A stretch of DNA of 64,000 bases, taken from Myroides sp. N17-2. GTDB lineage: Bacteria > Bacteroidota > Bacteroidia > Flavobacteriales > Flavobacteriaceae. The position numbers and the translations under genes are program-made. The stretch is from NCBI RefSeq assembly GCF_002286775.1, contig NZ_NSGJ01000001.1, positions 124,001 through 188,000 on the forward strand, written 5' to 3'. Below are positions 27,486-36,111 of the stretch, in pieces. Under the pieces are notes generated by a model. The model made no database searches and was not told where the DNA came from. It saw nothing but the letters and a program-made list of their open reading frames with translations. Every line of letters begins with the position of its first letter. Position 1 is the first letter of the stretch.

Positions 27486-29618
27486 TTACAAATTATCTAA
27501 TTGGTTTGTTTTCTTATTAGCGCTGATTGTCCACATAAATCCGATATACACGAAGCGCTTAGCAGATGCATTAATATTATCTGCTCGTCCTACTCTTTGA
27601 TTAAACTGATACGCATAGACAGGATCTCTACCTAATAGATTATCAACAGAGGCAAATAGTATCTTCTGTCCGCTGAATAGATATGCCCAGCTCACACTCA
27701 CATTGTGTATTGGGCTACTCTTATAGATCGTTTTATTAGCATTATCTATATCATAGAAGTGACGTGGACTGCTATAATTATACGTCATACTCACCTGAGA
27801 CTTCCACTGCTCTATCCAATACTTCGTCACCACAGATACATTGTGTTTAACCACATAAGAAGGCTGTACATTTTCATTCCAATACATCTCTTTTCGCTTA
27901 GAATCTATGTAAGTATAGGTAACCCAATAATTAAAGTTCTTAAAGGTTATATTATCTTTCCAAAACAAATCAAATCCCTTGGCGTATCCCTCTCCTAACT
28001 GAGAATACTCACTCGGCCTCCCTAATGGTGTTAACAGTAACTTACTGTAATCTTTATAAAACAACTCCGCTCTTAGCATACGTTTTTTAAACTCATACGT
28101 ATAGTTTAGGATATAGTGATTTGCCTGCATCCAGTCCTCTTGTTTTAGAGATAAAGACTGTTCTAAGTTCATCGCTTGATTAAACATTCCATACGAAAAA
28201 GACACTTGCTGTTTAGTATTCATCTGATAAGTCAACATTGCACGTGGCTCTACTGCCCAATCCGATATAGCCGAATATTTACTTACTCTCACTCCTGCTC
28301 TTAAAGTTAAGTCTGTAGTCACCTTATAATTATTCTCAAAGAACAATGCCCACCTATTCGCATCTGTATCTAATCGCTCTGAGAAACGCTCCATCCCTCT
28401 TGTCAAATCTAATTTAGACAACTGTACATCTACTCCTATAAACGATTGTAACTTTCCGTTCCATTGATAAGTCAGTTTTACTTTCTGATTCACATCCCAA
28501 CTGTTCTTATTTATGTATTTATCGTTATTATCTCCTCTATAATCAGCATATCCTAACCCTGTCCCTATATCTAATCGCATATAAGACGATAGCTTTTTGA
28601 AGTACACACTATTCATATAGACATTATTTGATTTGAATGCTAAAGTATCTACTCGATTACTTGGCTTGATCTCTTGCTCATAATCAATCGAGGAGAAATC
28701 CACAGCAGTATATAATTTATATCCACCATCTTTAACCTCTCGTTTATACACTACCTCAGCAGATGCCGTATTAAAAGGTTTATTCGTATTATAACGTTGT
28801 TTGACCACAGCTGTATAAGCACCCAAATTCATATAGTTTAGACTATAAGATAGAGAGTTCTTCTCCCATTGATGTGTCTGTGCAAAACTCACTCCTACCG
28901 TAGAAATAGAGATATCCTTACGCGATACATCTATATCATCAGATGTATCTAACTGCAACACTCCTGATAATGCATCTCCAAACTCAGCACTATACCCACC
29001 TGCTGAGAAAGACATCCCCTTAAACAGAAACGGGCTAAACTTAGAACGCACAGGCACATTACCTACAGATGCTGTGTAAGGTTGGAACACCTTTACTCCA
29101 TTAATAAATATCCCGCTCTCCTCTGCTCTACCTCCTCGTATTAACAGACGCCCATCTTCTCCATTAGTCTGCGCACCAGGCATCGTACTTAATAGCCCCA
29201 TAATATTACCCGGACTACCAGCAGTACTCACTACATCCATAGCGGTAAACCCAATACTCTCTGCACGTCCTCGCTTATTCTTACTATTTGCAGTAATAAT
29301 AATCTCTCCCATTACCTCATCTTGTTTACGCAACACATAATGCTCACTAAGACTCTCCTTAGTATTTATCTCAATATCCAAGTTACCATACTGCGAATGC
29401 ATCAACTTAAGCACTCCTCTCACCACTGTATCATTCACTACCAAAGAAAAGTATCCCTTAGCATCTGTCAACGCCCCGTCAAAACTATCCTCGAGATACA
29501 CATTCACATTCTCTATTGGTTTATTCTTTTCGTTTACCACCGTACCCGATAGTTGTACCTGCTGCGCCTGCATAGTACCTATACACAAAGTCAATAATAT
29601 ACATAGTAGTGTTCTCAT
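27486..29618 (-). CDS. TonB-dependent outer-membrane receptor
   Basis: 710 aa. Signal peptide MRTLLCILLTLCIGTMQAQ, carboxypeptidase-regulatory-like domain (LSGTVVNEKNKPIENVNVYLED, about 22-100), plug (GNIMGLLSTMPGAQTNGEDGRLLIRGG) and a beta-barrel to the C-terminus. Shorter than SusC proteins and without a SusD partner, so it resembles the siderophore/small-ligand class, though the substrate is unknown. Same strand as the exported protein, kinase and regulator downstream. It has a well-formed promoter and a LytTR-like operator, so it is the likely target of that system. Confidence 0.9.
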   Translation of the reverse strand: MRTLLCILLTLCIGTMQAQQVQLSGTVVNEKNKPIENVNVYLEDSFDGALTDAKGYFSLVVNDTVVRGVLKLMHSQYGNLDIEINTKESLSEHYVLRKQDEVMGEIIITANSKNKRGRAESIGFTAMDVVSTAGSPGNIMGLLSTMPGAQTNGEDGRLLIRGGRAEESGIFINGVKVFQPYTASVGNVPVRSKFSPFLFKGMSFSAGGYSAEFGDALSGVLQLDTSDDIDVSRKDISISTVGVSFAQTHQWEKNSLSYSLNYMNLGAYTAVVKQRYNTNKPFNTASAEVVYKREVKDGGYKLYTAVDFSSIDYEQEIKPSNRVDTLAFKSNNVYMNSVYFKKLSSYMRLDIGTGLGYADYRGDNNDKYINKNSWDVNQKVKLTYQWNGKLQSFIGVDVQLSKLDLTRGMERFSERLDTDANRWALFFENNYKVTTDLTLRAGVRVSKYSAISDWAVEPRAMLTYQMNTKQQVSFSYGMFNQAMNLEQSLSLKQEDWMQANHYILNYTYEFKKRMLRAELFYKDYSKLLLTPLGRPSEYSQLGEGYAKGFDLFWKDNITFKNFNYWVTYTYIDSKRKEMYWNENVQPSYVVKHNVSVVTKYWIEQWKSQVSMTYNYSSPRHFYDIDNANKTIYKSSPIHNVSVSWAYLFSGQKILFASVDNLLGRDPVYAYQFNQRVGRADNINASAKRFVYIGFMWTISANKKTNQLDNL

Positions 29619-29642
29619 CTTTCTTATCGATTAATTCTACCA

Positions 29643-29671
29643 CAAACCTACACCACCTCTCCCTCCTCAAA
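29643..29671 (-). promoter_or_regulatory. Promoter of the TonB receptor gene
   Basis: On the minus strand TTTG (29668-29671), 17-base spacer, TAGGTTTG (29643-29650). Both elements match the Bacteroidetes consensus exactly. Predicted start about 29637, giving a leader of about 19 bases before the ATG. Confidence 0.8.
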
Positions 29672-29680
29672 AAAAGTACC

Positions 29681-29714
29681 TGCGCGAATGGTTAGTTTTA
29701 ATGCTCGAATGGGG
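29681..29714 (-). promoter_or_regulatory. Candidate LytTR operator
   Basis: Two direct repeats, on the minus strand CCCATTCG (29706-29713) and ACCATTCG (29685-29692), start 21 bp apart, two helical turns. This is the geometry of LytTR sites and close to the published YehT/BtsR motif ACC(G/A)CT(C/T)A-N13 repeat. They lie about 48-76 bases upstream of the predicted start, a usual activator position. A single related copy (minus ACCACTCG) is at 27455-27462. Confidence 0.65.
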
Positions 29715-29722
29715 AGAAGGGT

Positions 29723-29750
29723 TGACAGTGTACGGCTGACAGTTGACAGC
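29723..29750. repeat. Three short TGACAG repeats
   Basis: TGACAGT at 29723-29729, TGACAGT at 29737-29743 and TGACAGC at 29744-29750. The last two also sit within the inverted repeat GGCTG/CAGCC (29734-29751). Located between the LytTR-like site and the divergent gene at 29852; function unknown. Confidence 0.45.
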
Positions 29751-29851
29751 CTAAGCGAACTGAATGATTCTTATTGACTTTAATCTATTCCACAAAAAAC
29801 ACCATTACAAATTCTCTCAAGATGTTTAACTTTACTTAAAATATTAAAGAT

Positions 29852-30322
29852 ATGAACACTGATTATCAAAAAATTGCAGAATTATTATTAACACAAAAAC
29901 AATATCAAATAATAAAAGACACTCCATTAGACTATGACAGCCTATATGAGATACTAGTAGAAGAGTACGAAAGTTTACTCTATTTAGATTGGACAGGAGA
30001 AGATGATGAAGATCAATTATATGATTTTCTTATAGAGCGTTTAGCTTTAGAAGAGCAAACTATAAATATTGACACAGCTTCTATCTACAAGACAATGTAT
30101 CAAGAATTTGACAAAGGCAATCTACAACGAGGTGACGCTGTTACATACTTAGTCAATGCTTATAAACAGCACTTGCCACAGAATTATGTAATAATAGAAG
30201 TGGATACCCAAAGCGACTTCTACCTTTTAGGTATTACCACTACTAATAAAGAAACAACACTAGCAGAAATACATACAGACTTTGGTGATGTTACTAAATT
30301 TGGCACAAAAGAAAGAGGCTAA
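29852..30322 (+). CDS. Acidic hypothetical protein
   Basis: 156 aa, cytoplasmic, strongly acidic (DWTGEDDEDQLYDFLIERL), with a predicted alpha/beta C-terminal half (YLVNAYKQHLPQNYVIIEVDTQSDFYLLGI). Not firmly recognised; a DUF6630-like domain is one possibility. Single gene, divergent from the TonB receptor, with the bidirectional terminator at 30396-30435 after it. Normal codon use and a clean ATG support a real gene. Confidence 0.75.
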   Translation: MNTDYQKIAELLLTQKQYQIIKDTPLDYDSLYEILVEEYESLLYLDWTGEDDEDQLYDFLIERLALEEQTINIDTASIYKTMYQEFDKGNLQRGDAVTYLVNAYKQHLPQNYVIIEVDTQSDFYLLGITTTNKETTLAEIHTDFGDVTKFGTKERG

Positions 30323-30395
30323 AGCACTCTACCTCCATAAAAAGTATGGGCACCCAACTTGAAAACTACTATTGAGTTTATCAACGAATAAAAAC

Positions 30396-30435
30396 AAAAA
30401 ACGGATAATAACTCTTATGCTATTATCCGTTTTTT
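30396..30435. terminator. Bidirectional terminator
   Basis: AAAAAACGGATAATA pairs with TATTATCCGTTTTTT (15 bp, 10-base loop). It serves the plus-strand acidic protein gene and the minus-strand ATP-grasp gene that converge here. Confidence 0.9.
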
Positions 30436-30443
30436 TTTATCTT

Positions 30444-31178
30444 CTAAAAATTCAAATAATCAACTGTACCTGTCATCTCTGCCCACCGAGCTGATAAGAA
30501 CTTAGCATAGTGTTGTGGTGATAATCCATAACTACCTAATGAGTGTCCTTCATTTACCTCAACTAGAACAGTATCTCCTGTCTCAGTCACTCCGAAGTCT
30601 AAAGCATAAGCGTTAGGTTGGGTATCAAAATCTGCTATTGCACGTCGCACTACCTCCACATCTATTACTCTATCCCAATCGCCTTTATATCGTCTGATAT
30701 CCAGAATATCTCTATAACGTATAAAGCATCTAAACTCTGTCTTAAAATCCACTAGCTCCGAGCACAACACTACAGTAGGTTTATCCTTATCTATTAATCC
30801 TATAAAATCAAGTTCACTGTTAAATACCTTACCTGCGAACTTCTTAGTTTCCACATCAGGCTTTACAAATATCCCAAAGCGTTTCTGTTCTAAGATCTCT
30901 TCTAAAGTACTTTTCCAAATTTCTCTCTTTAGGTATTTCTTTAGTTCTAGTGGATAATCTATTCCTGACAGATCTAAATCTATCCCCACATTGACTAGAC
31001 GCTTTCTCACATTACCAATACCTCCGACTAAGATATCCTCAGGATCAATCTCCTCTATAGCCTCAACATCAAAATATTTGATCACTTCATAACCAAAGTG
31101 TTTAAACCCCTCATTTGCAATAAAGGCATTCACATTATAGAAATCACCTTCTTTATCTGTTTGTATATATGCTCTCAT
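30444..31178 (-). CDS. ATP-grasp enzyme, R2K-type
   Basis: 244 aa, cytoplasmic. The C-terminal half has ATP-grasp features: KPDVETKKFAGKVF (nucleotide-binding lysine region, about 108-120), ELVDFKTEFRCFIRYRDI, and the metal-binding end YALDFGVTETGDTVLVEVNEGHSLGSYGL (D/E/N triad). The short divergent N-terminus fits the R2K clade (DUF4343-like) of ATP-grasp proteins, thought to form amide bonds in small peptides or modified molecules. No substrate is evident. Followed by a shared terminator; a GNAT gene lies 48 bases upstream on the same strand and may be co-transcribed. Confidence 0.82.
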   Translation of the reverse strand: MRAYIQTDKEGDFYNVNAFIANEGFKHFGYEVIKYFDVEAIEEIDPEDILVGGIGNVRKRLVNVGIDLDLSGIDYPLELKKYLKREIWKSTLEEILEQKRFGIFVKPDVETKKFAGKVFNSELDFIGLIDKDKPTVVLCSELVDFKTEFRCFIRYRDILDIRRYKGDWDRVIDVEVVRRAIADFDTQPNAYALDFGVTETGDTVLVEVNEGHSLGSYGLSPQHYAKFLSARWAEMTGTVDYLNF

Positions 31179-31226
31179 TATTATTTCACTTTGTATTATG
31201 TTATGTAAGACGCAAAGTAACTGTCT

Positions 31227-31727
31227 CTAAAATGTTCCCAAATAAACTACTCCATCCTGACCATCAAAGTCAAAATCCCTATCATAACGCAGTCCTATCT
31301 TCTCCAGCACCTTTATCGAAGCAATATTATCTTTCATTGCTCTACCGATGATTATCTCTTGATTTAATTGACTGAAGCCATAGTTTAGGCAAGCCTTAGC
31401 ACTCTCTGTAGCATACCCCTTATTCCAAAACTCTTCAAAGAAGCGAAAGCCGATATCTGTCTCACCTATATCAGCATTATGCTTTAATCCACACCATCCT
31501 AAAAAAGCATTATCCTCCTTGCGTATTACAGCCCATCTTCCAAAACCATTTCTTTTGTAATCGCCATAGTTCACTAAGAAAGTATATGCTTCTTCTACAT
31601 CACTAAATGCATCATCACCTGTATAACGTATTACATTAGGATTTAGATTTAACTGATAGAAGTTCTCTGCATCATCTGTAGTCAACTCTCTTAATAGCAA
31701 TCGTTCTGTTTCTATTATAAATCCCAT
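31227..31727 (-). CDS. GNAT N-acetyltransferase, RimJ/RimL-like
   Basis: 166 aa. Starts MGFIIETERLLLRELTTDDAENFYQL, the classic RimJ/RimL N-terminus, with the acetyl-CoA-binding region around GFRFFEEFWNKGYATESAKACLNYGF and the C-terminal SIKVLEKIGLRYDRDFDFDG. It transfers acetyl groups to amines; substrate unknown. An SD-like AAGGAG lies 6 bases before the ATG, unusual for this genome. Confidence 0.9.
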   Translation of the reverse strand: MGFIIETERLLLRELTTDDAENFYQLNLNPNVIRYTGDDAFSDVEEAYTFLVNYGDYKRNGFGRWAVIRKEDNAFLGWCGLKHNADIGETDIGFRFFEEFWNKGYATESAKACLNYGFSQLNQEIIIGRAMKDNIASIKVLEKIGLRYDRDFDFDGQDGVVYLGTF

Positions 31728-32307
31728 TGTTCTCCTTCTCTAAAATTTCAAACTAAGATAACGACTATTTCTTAACAAGGTGATTTTCTCATTGACAATC
31801 ATACTAACTCCACTAACCTATCCAAATTACCACAAAGAAACATTCTCTATACTAAGTTTAAATTAATTGCCTACTTATTGAAGAATAGAAGAACTATAAA
31901 AGGAGAGTTCTTGGACAAATGACCACTTAACTACCACTATTCACTAACTATACTCCATGAATTGTCGAACAACTTGCTGTCAAGCCTTGTCTTTACTACG
32001 ATTAAGAGCCATTGAAGATATTGAGCTACATTTACCAACTCAACACTAACAACCTAAAATACAACCAAATAACATCGTAATAAGTAAATATGACATTCAA
32101 AAAAAATGGCAACTATTTTTAGAAACAGAACCATTTAGAGCTTAAATCAAGTTGTTTAGAAAAAAAGTAGAGCTAAATAGAAATAAAAAGGGCTTTAAAA
32201 TGACTAATATTTGTACAAAAACTAAAAATAGAATATCAAATTATAATGTATGGTATTTATTACACTACTGATTAGGAGATAGAATTTCTTCAAAGACTAG
32301 GGTATAA

Positions 32308-32466
32308 CTCTTATCTTATTCTGAAACAAGTACAGAGAACAAGGTAGAAGTAGACACACTCAACAAGATTGACAAGCTAACGTTTAATCGCTACTCTATG
32401 AGTCACAACAAAATAGCCAATTACCCCAGTAGAATAGACATACCACAAATATGGTATATTGCTTAA
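32308..32466 (+). pseudogene. Possible remnant reading frame
   Basis: 52 sense codons without an initial ATG, between stops at 32305 and 32464. It reads in part ETSTENKVEVDTLNKIDKL and then FNRYSMSHNKIANYPSRID. The upstream neighbouring frame (EIEFLQRLGYNSYLILKQ) also looks coding-like, as if a frameshift separated them. No family recognised; could be chance. Confidence 0.3.
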
Positions 32467-32494
32467 AACAATAATAAAACCTGATGCAATTCTA

Positions 32495-32502
32495 TATCTT
32501 TG
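32495..32502 (+). promoter_or_regulatory. Promoter -7 box of the first symporter gene
   Basis: TATCTTTG matches TAnnTTTG, with a predicted start near 32509 and the ATG at 32547. A convincing -33 TTTG is not visible. Confidence 0.55.
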
Positions 32503-32546
32503 CACGATATTTATTAGTACTTTAAACAAAAAGCAAAGAAAGCAAT

Positions 32547-33701
32547 ATGAAGAAATTCTTTAATAATACAATAGTAAAATTGCTATTAGGAGTGATCGTA
32601 GGTTTACTTATAGGTCCATACCTTACCAGTGGTTTGCTACAGATTATCTTATCAACTAGACATATTTTAGGACAAATTATCCTATTCTTAGTTCCGCTTA
32701 TCATACTAGGTTTTGTGGTATCGTCTATCGCTAAGCTAGACAAAGGGCAGACTAGTATTATCGGATTCTCTATTATCATTGCTTATATCTCAAGTATTGG
32801 GGCAGGTTTTTTTAGTACTACACTAGGCTTTAACATCATCCCACATTTACAAATAGAGACTAATGTAGAGACTCTTAAAGAACTACCTGAGATGTTATTT
32901 AAGTTAGATATCCCACCAGTATTCGGAGTAATGACTTCACTTACACTAGCATTAATGATTGGTATCGGTATTCTATGGACAGAGTCTAAGCCCTTAGAAC
33001 GTGCCTTTGATTCATTTAAAGATATTGTATTGTTATTAGTGAATAGAGTACTGGTACCTGTATTGCCTTTTTACATTATGGCTAACTTCGCTTTATTAAG
33101 TTATGAAGGATCTATACAGTCACAGTTACCTGTATTCCTAACAGTGATATTAATCGTGATAGTAGCTCATTTTATTTGGTTAGGTGTGTTATATACTATA
33201 GCGGGATTATACTCAGGGAAGAATCCTTGGGAAGTAATCAAGCATTATCCACCTGCATATCTAACAGCAGTAGGAACGATGTCTTCGGCTGCATCTTTAG
33301 GAATGGCTCTTCAATCCGCACACAAAAGCAAAGTCTTAAAACCTGAAATAACGAACTTCACGATTCCGTTCTTCTCTAATATTCACTTATGTGGATCTGT
33401 ATTGACAGAAGTATTCTTCGTGATGACCGTCTCTCAAGTATTATATGGTACAATACCTACTCTAGGAACCATGATTCTTTTCGTACTCTTACTAGGGATA
33501 TTTGCTATCGGGGCACCGGGTGTACCCGGTGGAACAGTAATGGCATCCTTAGGTATTATCGCTTCTGTCTTAGGATTTGATGATGCGGGGATAGCACTTA
33601 CATTAACGATATTTGCACTACAAGACAGTTTTGGTACAGCGTGTAATATCACAGGTGATGGAGCGCTCAGCCTTATGGTAACCAAATACAGTGAAAAATA
33701 A
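32547..33701 (+). CDS. Dicarboxylate/amino-acid:cation symporter, copy 1
   Basis: 384 aa inner-membrane protein of the DAACS (GltP/SstT-like) family, with eight or more membrane helices and two re-entrant loops. Visible signatures: SSAASLGMALQSAHKS (first hairpin loop), NIHLCGSVLTEVFFVMT, GAPGVPGGTVMASLG, and QDSFGTACNITGDGALSL in the last transport helix. It imports acidic or neutral amino acids or C4-dicarboxylates with Na+ or H+. Nearly parallel in sequence to the next gene, implying tandem duplication. Followed by its own terminator. Confidence 0.92.
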   Translation: MKKFFNNTIVKLLLGVIVGLLIGPYLTSGLLQIILSTRHILGQIILFLVPLIILGFVVSSIAKLDKGQTSIIGFSIIIAYISSIGAGFFSTTLGFNIIPHLQIETNVETLKELPEMLFKLDIPPVFGVMTSLTLALMIGIGILWTESKPLERAFDSFKDIVLLLVNRVLVPVLPFYIMANFALLSYEGSIQSQLPVFLTVILIVIVAHFIWLGVLYTIAGLYSGKNPWEVIKHYPPAYLTAVGTMSSAASLGMALQSAHKSKVLKPEITNFTIPFFSNIHLCGSVLTEVFFVMTVSQVLYGTIPTLGTMILFVLLLGIFAIGAPGVPGGTVMASLGIIASVLGFDDAGIALTLTIFALQDSFGTACNITGDGALSLMVTKYSEK

Positions 33702-33709
33702 CTATATTT

Positions 33710-33736
33710 AAGGGGAGATTATGTCTTCCCTTTTTT
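33710..33736 (+). terminator. Terminator between the two symporter genes
   Basis: AAGGGGAGA and TCTTCCCTT form a 9-bp stem (one G-U) with loop TTATG, followed by TTTT. It lies 14 bases before the second gene's ATG, so the copies are at least partly separately expressed. Confidence 0.8.
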
Positions 33737-33750
33737 ATTATAAATAGACT

Positions 33751-34929
33751 ATGCTTAAGAAACTAGCTAATAACACTATCGTCAGACTAATCTCAGGAGT
33801 AATCATCGGGCTACTATTAGGTCCCTACCTCAACGAGATAGTACTGCAAATCATCTTATCAACTAAACACATATTAGGGCAACTCATTATGTTCTTAGTT
33901 CCGCTTATTATTCTAGGGTTTATCGTATCCTCTATCGCTAAACTAGATCAGAAGTCTTCAGTGATTATAGGATTTTCATTGGCTATAGCTTACCTATCCA
34001 GTATAGGCGCAGGATTCTTTAGTGGTACACTAGGCTATACTATATTGCCTTGGTTAGATATCCCTGCATCAGCTACTACGGGTAGAGTATTACCTACTAT
34101 GCTGTTTAAATTAGATATCCCACCTATATTTGATGTCATGACTTCACTAGTACTTGCTCTAATGATAGGACTAGGAATACTATGGACGCAATCTAAACCA
34201 CTCGAGGTAGCCTTCGATCATTTTAAAGATATTGTGTTACTACTAGTCAATAGAGTATTGGTACCTTTGTTACCTTTATACATAGCCTGTAATTTTGCAC
34301 TACTAAGCTATGTTGGTACAATACAATCACAATTACCTATCTTCTTAAAGGTAATCCTCATCGTTATCCTAGCCCACATCGTATGGATAGCGGTCTTATA
34401 TATCATAGCAGGACTATATGCTAAAAAGAACCCGTGGGAGGTTCTTAGGCACTACGGACCAACCTATCTAACAGCGTTAGGTACTATGTCATCAGCAGCT
34501 AGTCTAGGTGTAGCCTTACAGTCTGCTCATAAGAGTAAAATATTAAAACCTGAAATAACGAACTTCACGATTCCGTTCTTCTCTAATGTACATCTATGTG
34601 GTGCTATGGTAACAGAGACTTTCTTTGTGATGACCGTATCACTAGTATTGTATGGACATCTACCTGATGTAGGAACTCTAATTATATTTGTATTGCTATT
34701 AGGTGTATTCGCCTTAGGTGCTCCGGGAGTACCAGGAGGAGCGCTGATGGCATCCTTAGGGTTGATAACCTCATTATTAGGTTTTGACGATACAGGGATA
34801 GCCTTAGTACTGACTATATTCGCACTGCAAGACAGTTTTGGTACTGCTTGTAATATCGTAGGTGATGGTGCTCTAAGTCTTATGGCTACAGCCTTTCATG
34901 AACGAAAACAAAAAAAGGAAGCTGTATAG
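33751..34929 (+). CDS. Dicarboxylate/amino-acid:cation symporter, copy 2
   Basis: 392 aa, same DAACS family and topology as the preceding gene. It shares long blocks such as LKPEITNFTIPFFSN and FALQDSFGTACNI, with more divergence around residues 95-115 and at the C-terminus (FHERKQKKEAV). The differing loop and tail suggest a changed substrate preference or expression. Its stop codon lies inside the following bidirectional terminator. Confidence 0.92.
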   Translation: MLKKLANNTIVRLISGVIIGLLLGPYLNEIVLQIILSTKHILGQLIMFLVPLIILGFIVSSIAKLDQKSSVIIGFSLAIAYLSSIGAGFFSGTLGYTILPWLDIPASATTGRVLPTMLFKLDIPPIFDVMTSLVLALMIGLGILWTQSKPLEVAFDHFKDIVLLLVNRVLVPLLPLYIACNFALLSYVGTIQSQLPIFLKVILIVILAHIVWIAVLYIIAGLYAKKNPWEVLRHYGPTYLTALGTMSSAASLGVALQSAHKSKILKPEITNFTIPFFSNVHLCGAMVTETFFVMTVSLVLYGHLPDVGTLIIFVLLLGVFALGAPGVPGGALMASLGLITSLLGFDDTGIALVLTIFALQDSFGTACNIVGDGALSLMATAFHERKQKKEAV

Positions 34930-34940
34930 CTTCCTTTTTT
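34911..34940. terminator. Bidirectional terminator overlapping the symporter stop
   Basis: AAAAAAGGAAGCT pairs with AGCTTCCTTTTTT around a GTAT loop (13 bp). The symporter TAG is in the loop/3' arm. It also ends the converging acyl-CoA dehydrogenase transcript. Confidence 0.9.
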
Positions 34941-34957
34941 GTATTTAAATACATGGT

Positions 34958-36100
34958 TTAATCTTTTAAAATATTACGAGAGATAACTACTTTCTGTATT
35001 TCAGTAGTTCCTTCTCCAATAGTACATAACTTCGAATCACGGAAGAACTTCTCTACAGGGAAGTCTTTAGTATATCCATATCCACCGTGGATTTGGATAG
35101 CTTCAGTAGATACCTTCACACATACTTCAGACGCATACATCTTCGCCATCGCGCCGATTTTAGTCATTGGTTTGTGGTTATTTTTTAAGAAAGCAGCTTT
35201 GTGTAATAACAATTCTGAACACTCTATTTCTGTAGCCATATCCGCTAATTTGAAACTGATAGCTTGAAACTCACTGATTGGTTTACCAAATTGGATACGC
35301 TCTTTAGAATATTTAAGAGCCGCTTCATACGCCCCTTTAGCGATACCTAATGATAAAGCTCCAATAGAGATACGTCCACCATCTAATACTTTCATCGCTT
35401 GAATAAACCCTTCACCTACTTCACCTAAACGGTTAGTATCAGGCACACGACAGTTATCAAAGATTAGTTCAGCAGTCTCAGAAGCACGCATTCCTAATTT
35501 ATTTTCTTTCTTACCACTAGAGAATCCAGGAGTTCCCTTCTCAACTACGAAAGCTGTCATTCCACGAGAATCACCTTTCTCTCCTGTACGTACGATAACT
35601 ACCGCAACATCACCAGAGATAGCGTGTGTAATAAAGTTCTTCGCACCATTAAGAATCCAATGATCTCCATCCTTTACCGCTGTAGTACTCATTCCACCAG
35701 CATCAGATCCAGTATTGTGTTCAGTCAATCCCCATGCACCTATCCACTCAGCTGTCGCTAGCTTAGGTAACCATCTCTTCTTTTGCTCGTCATTAGCAAA
35801 TGTAAGGATGTGATTAGTACATAGTGAATTGTGTGCTGCTACTGATAGTCCGATAGATGAATCTACTTTAGAGATTTCTTCAACTATAGTGATATATTCG
35901 TGATAATCTAATCCAGACCCTCCATATTCTTCAGGAACTAAAACACCCATATACCCCATCTCACCTAGCTTCTTAAACAAGTCTACAGGAAAGATTTGAG
36001 CCTCATCCCATTCCATAATATGTGGACGAATATGTTGTTCTGCAAAGTCTCTTATAGATTGAGCAATCATTGCTTGAGTTTCATTGTATTCAAAATTCAT
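34958..36100 (-). CDS. Acyl-CoA dehydrogenase
   Basis: 380 aa FAD enzyme of fatty-acid or branched-chain acyl-CoA oxidation, passing electrons to ETF. Substrate/FAD signatures: GAWGLTEHNTGSDAGGMSTTA, NGAKNFITHA, the arginine-rich RIQFGKPISEFQAI, QIHGGYGYTKDFPVEKFFRD, and the catalytic glutamate in IGEGTTEIQ near residue 367. Chain-length specificity cannot be read. It starts 11 bases after the helix-hairpin-helix gene stop on the same strand. Confidence 0.96.
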   Translation of the reverse strand: MNFEYNETQAMIAQSIRDFAEQHIRPHIMEWDEAQIFPVDLFKKLGEMGYMGVLVPEEYGGSGLDYHEYITIVEEISKVDSSIGLSVAAHNSLCTNHILTFANDEQKKRWLPKLATAEWIGAWGLTEHNTGSDAGGMSTTAVKDGDHWILNGAKNFITHAISGDVAVVIVRTGEKGDSRGMTAFVVEKGTPGFSSGKKENKLGMRASETAELIFDNCRVPDTNRLGEVGEGFIQAMKVLDGGRISIGALSLGIAKGAYEAALKYSKERIQFGKPISEFQAISFKLADMATEIECSELLLHKAAFLKNNHKPMTKIGAMAKMYASEVCVKVSTEAIQIHGGYGYTKDFPVEKFFRDSKLCTIGEGTTEIQKVVISRNILKD

Positions 36101-36111
36101 GGTTGATAGTT

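Larger units (their letters stand above)
31728..32546. other. 819-base stretch without an intact gene
   Basis: AT-rich, stop codons in all frames. It holds a possible ORF remnant (32308-32466), an inverted repeat ATACCA/TGGTAT (32440-32457), and the -7 box TATCTTTG (32495-32502) for the following transporter. No RNA gene or transposon end was recognised in the rest. Confidence 0.6.
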
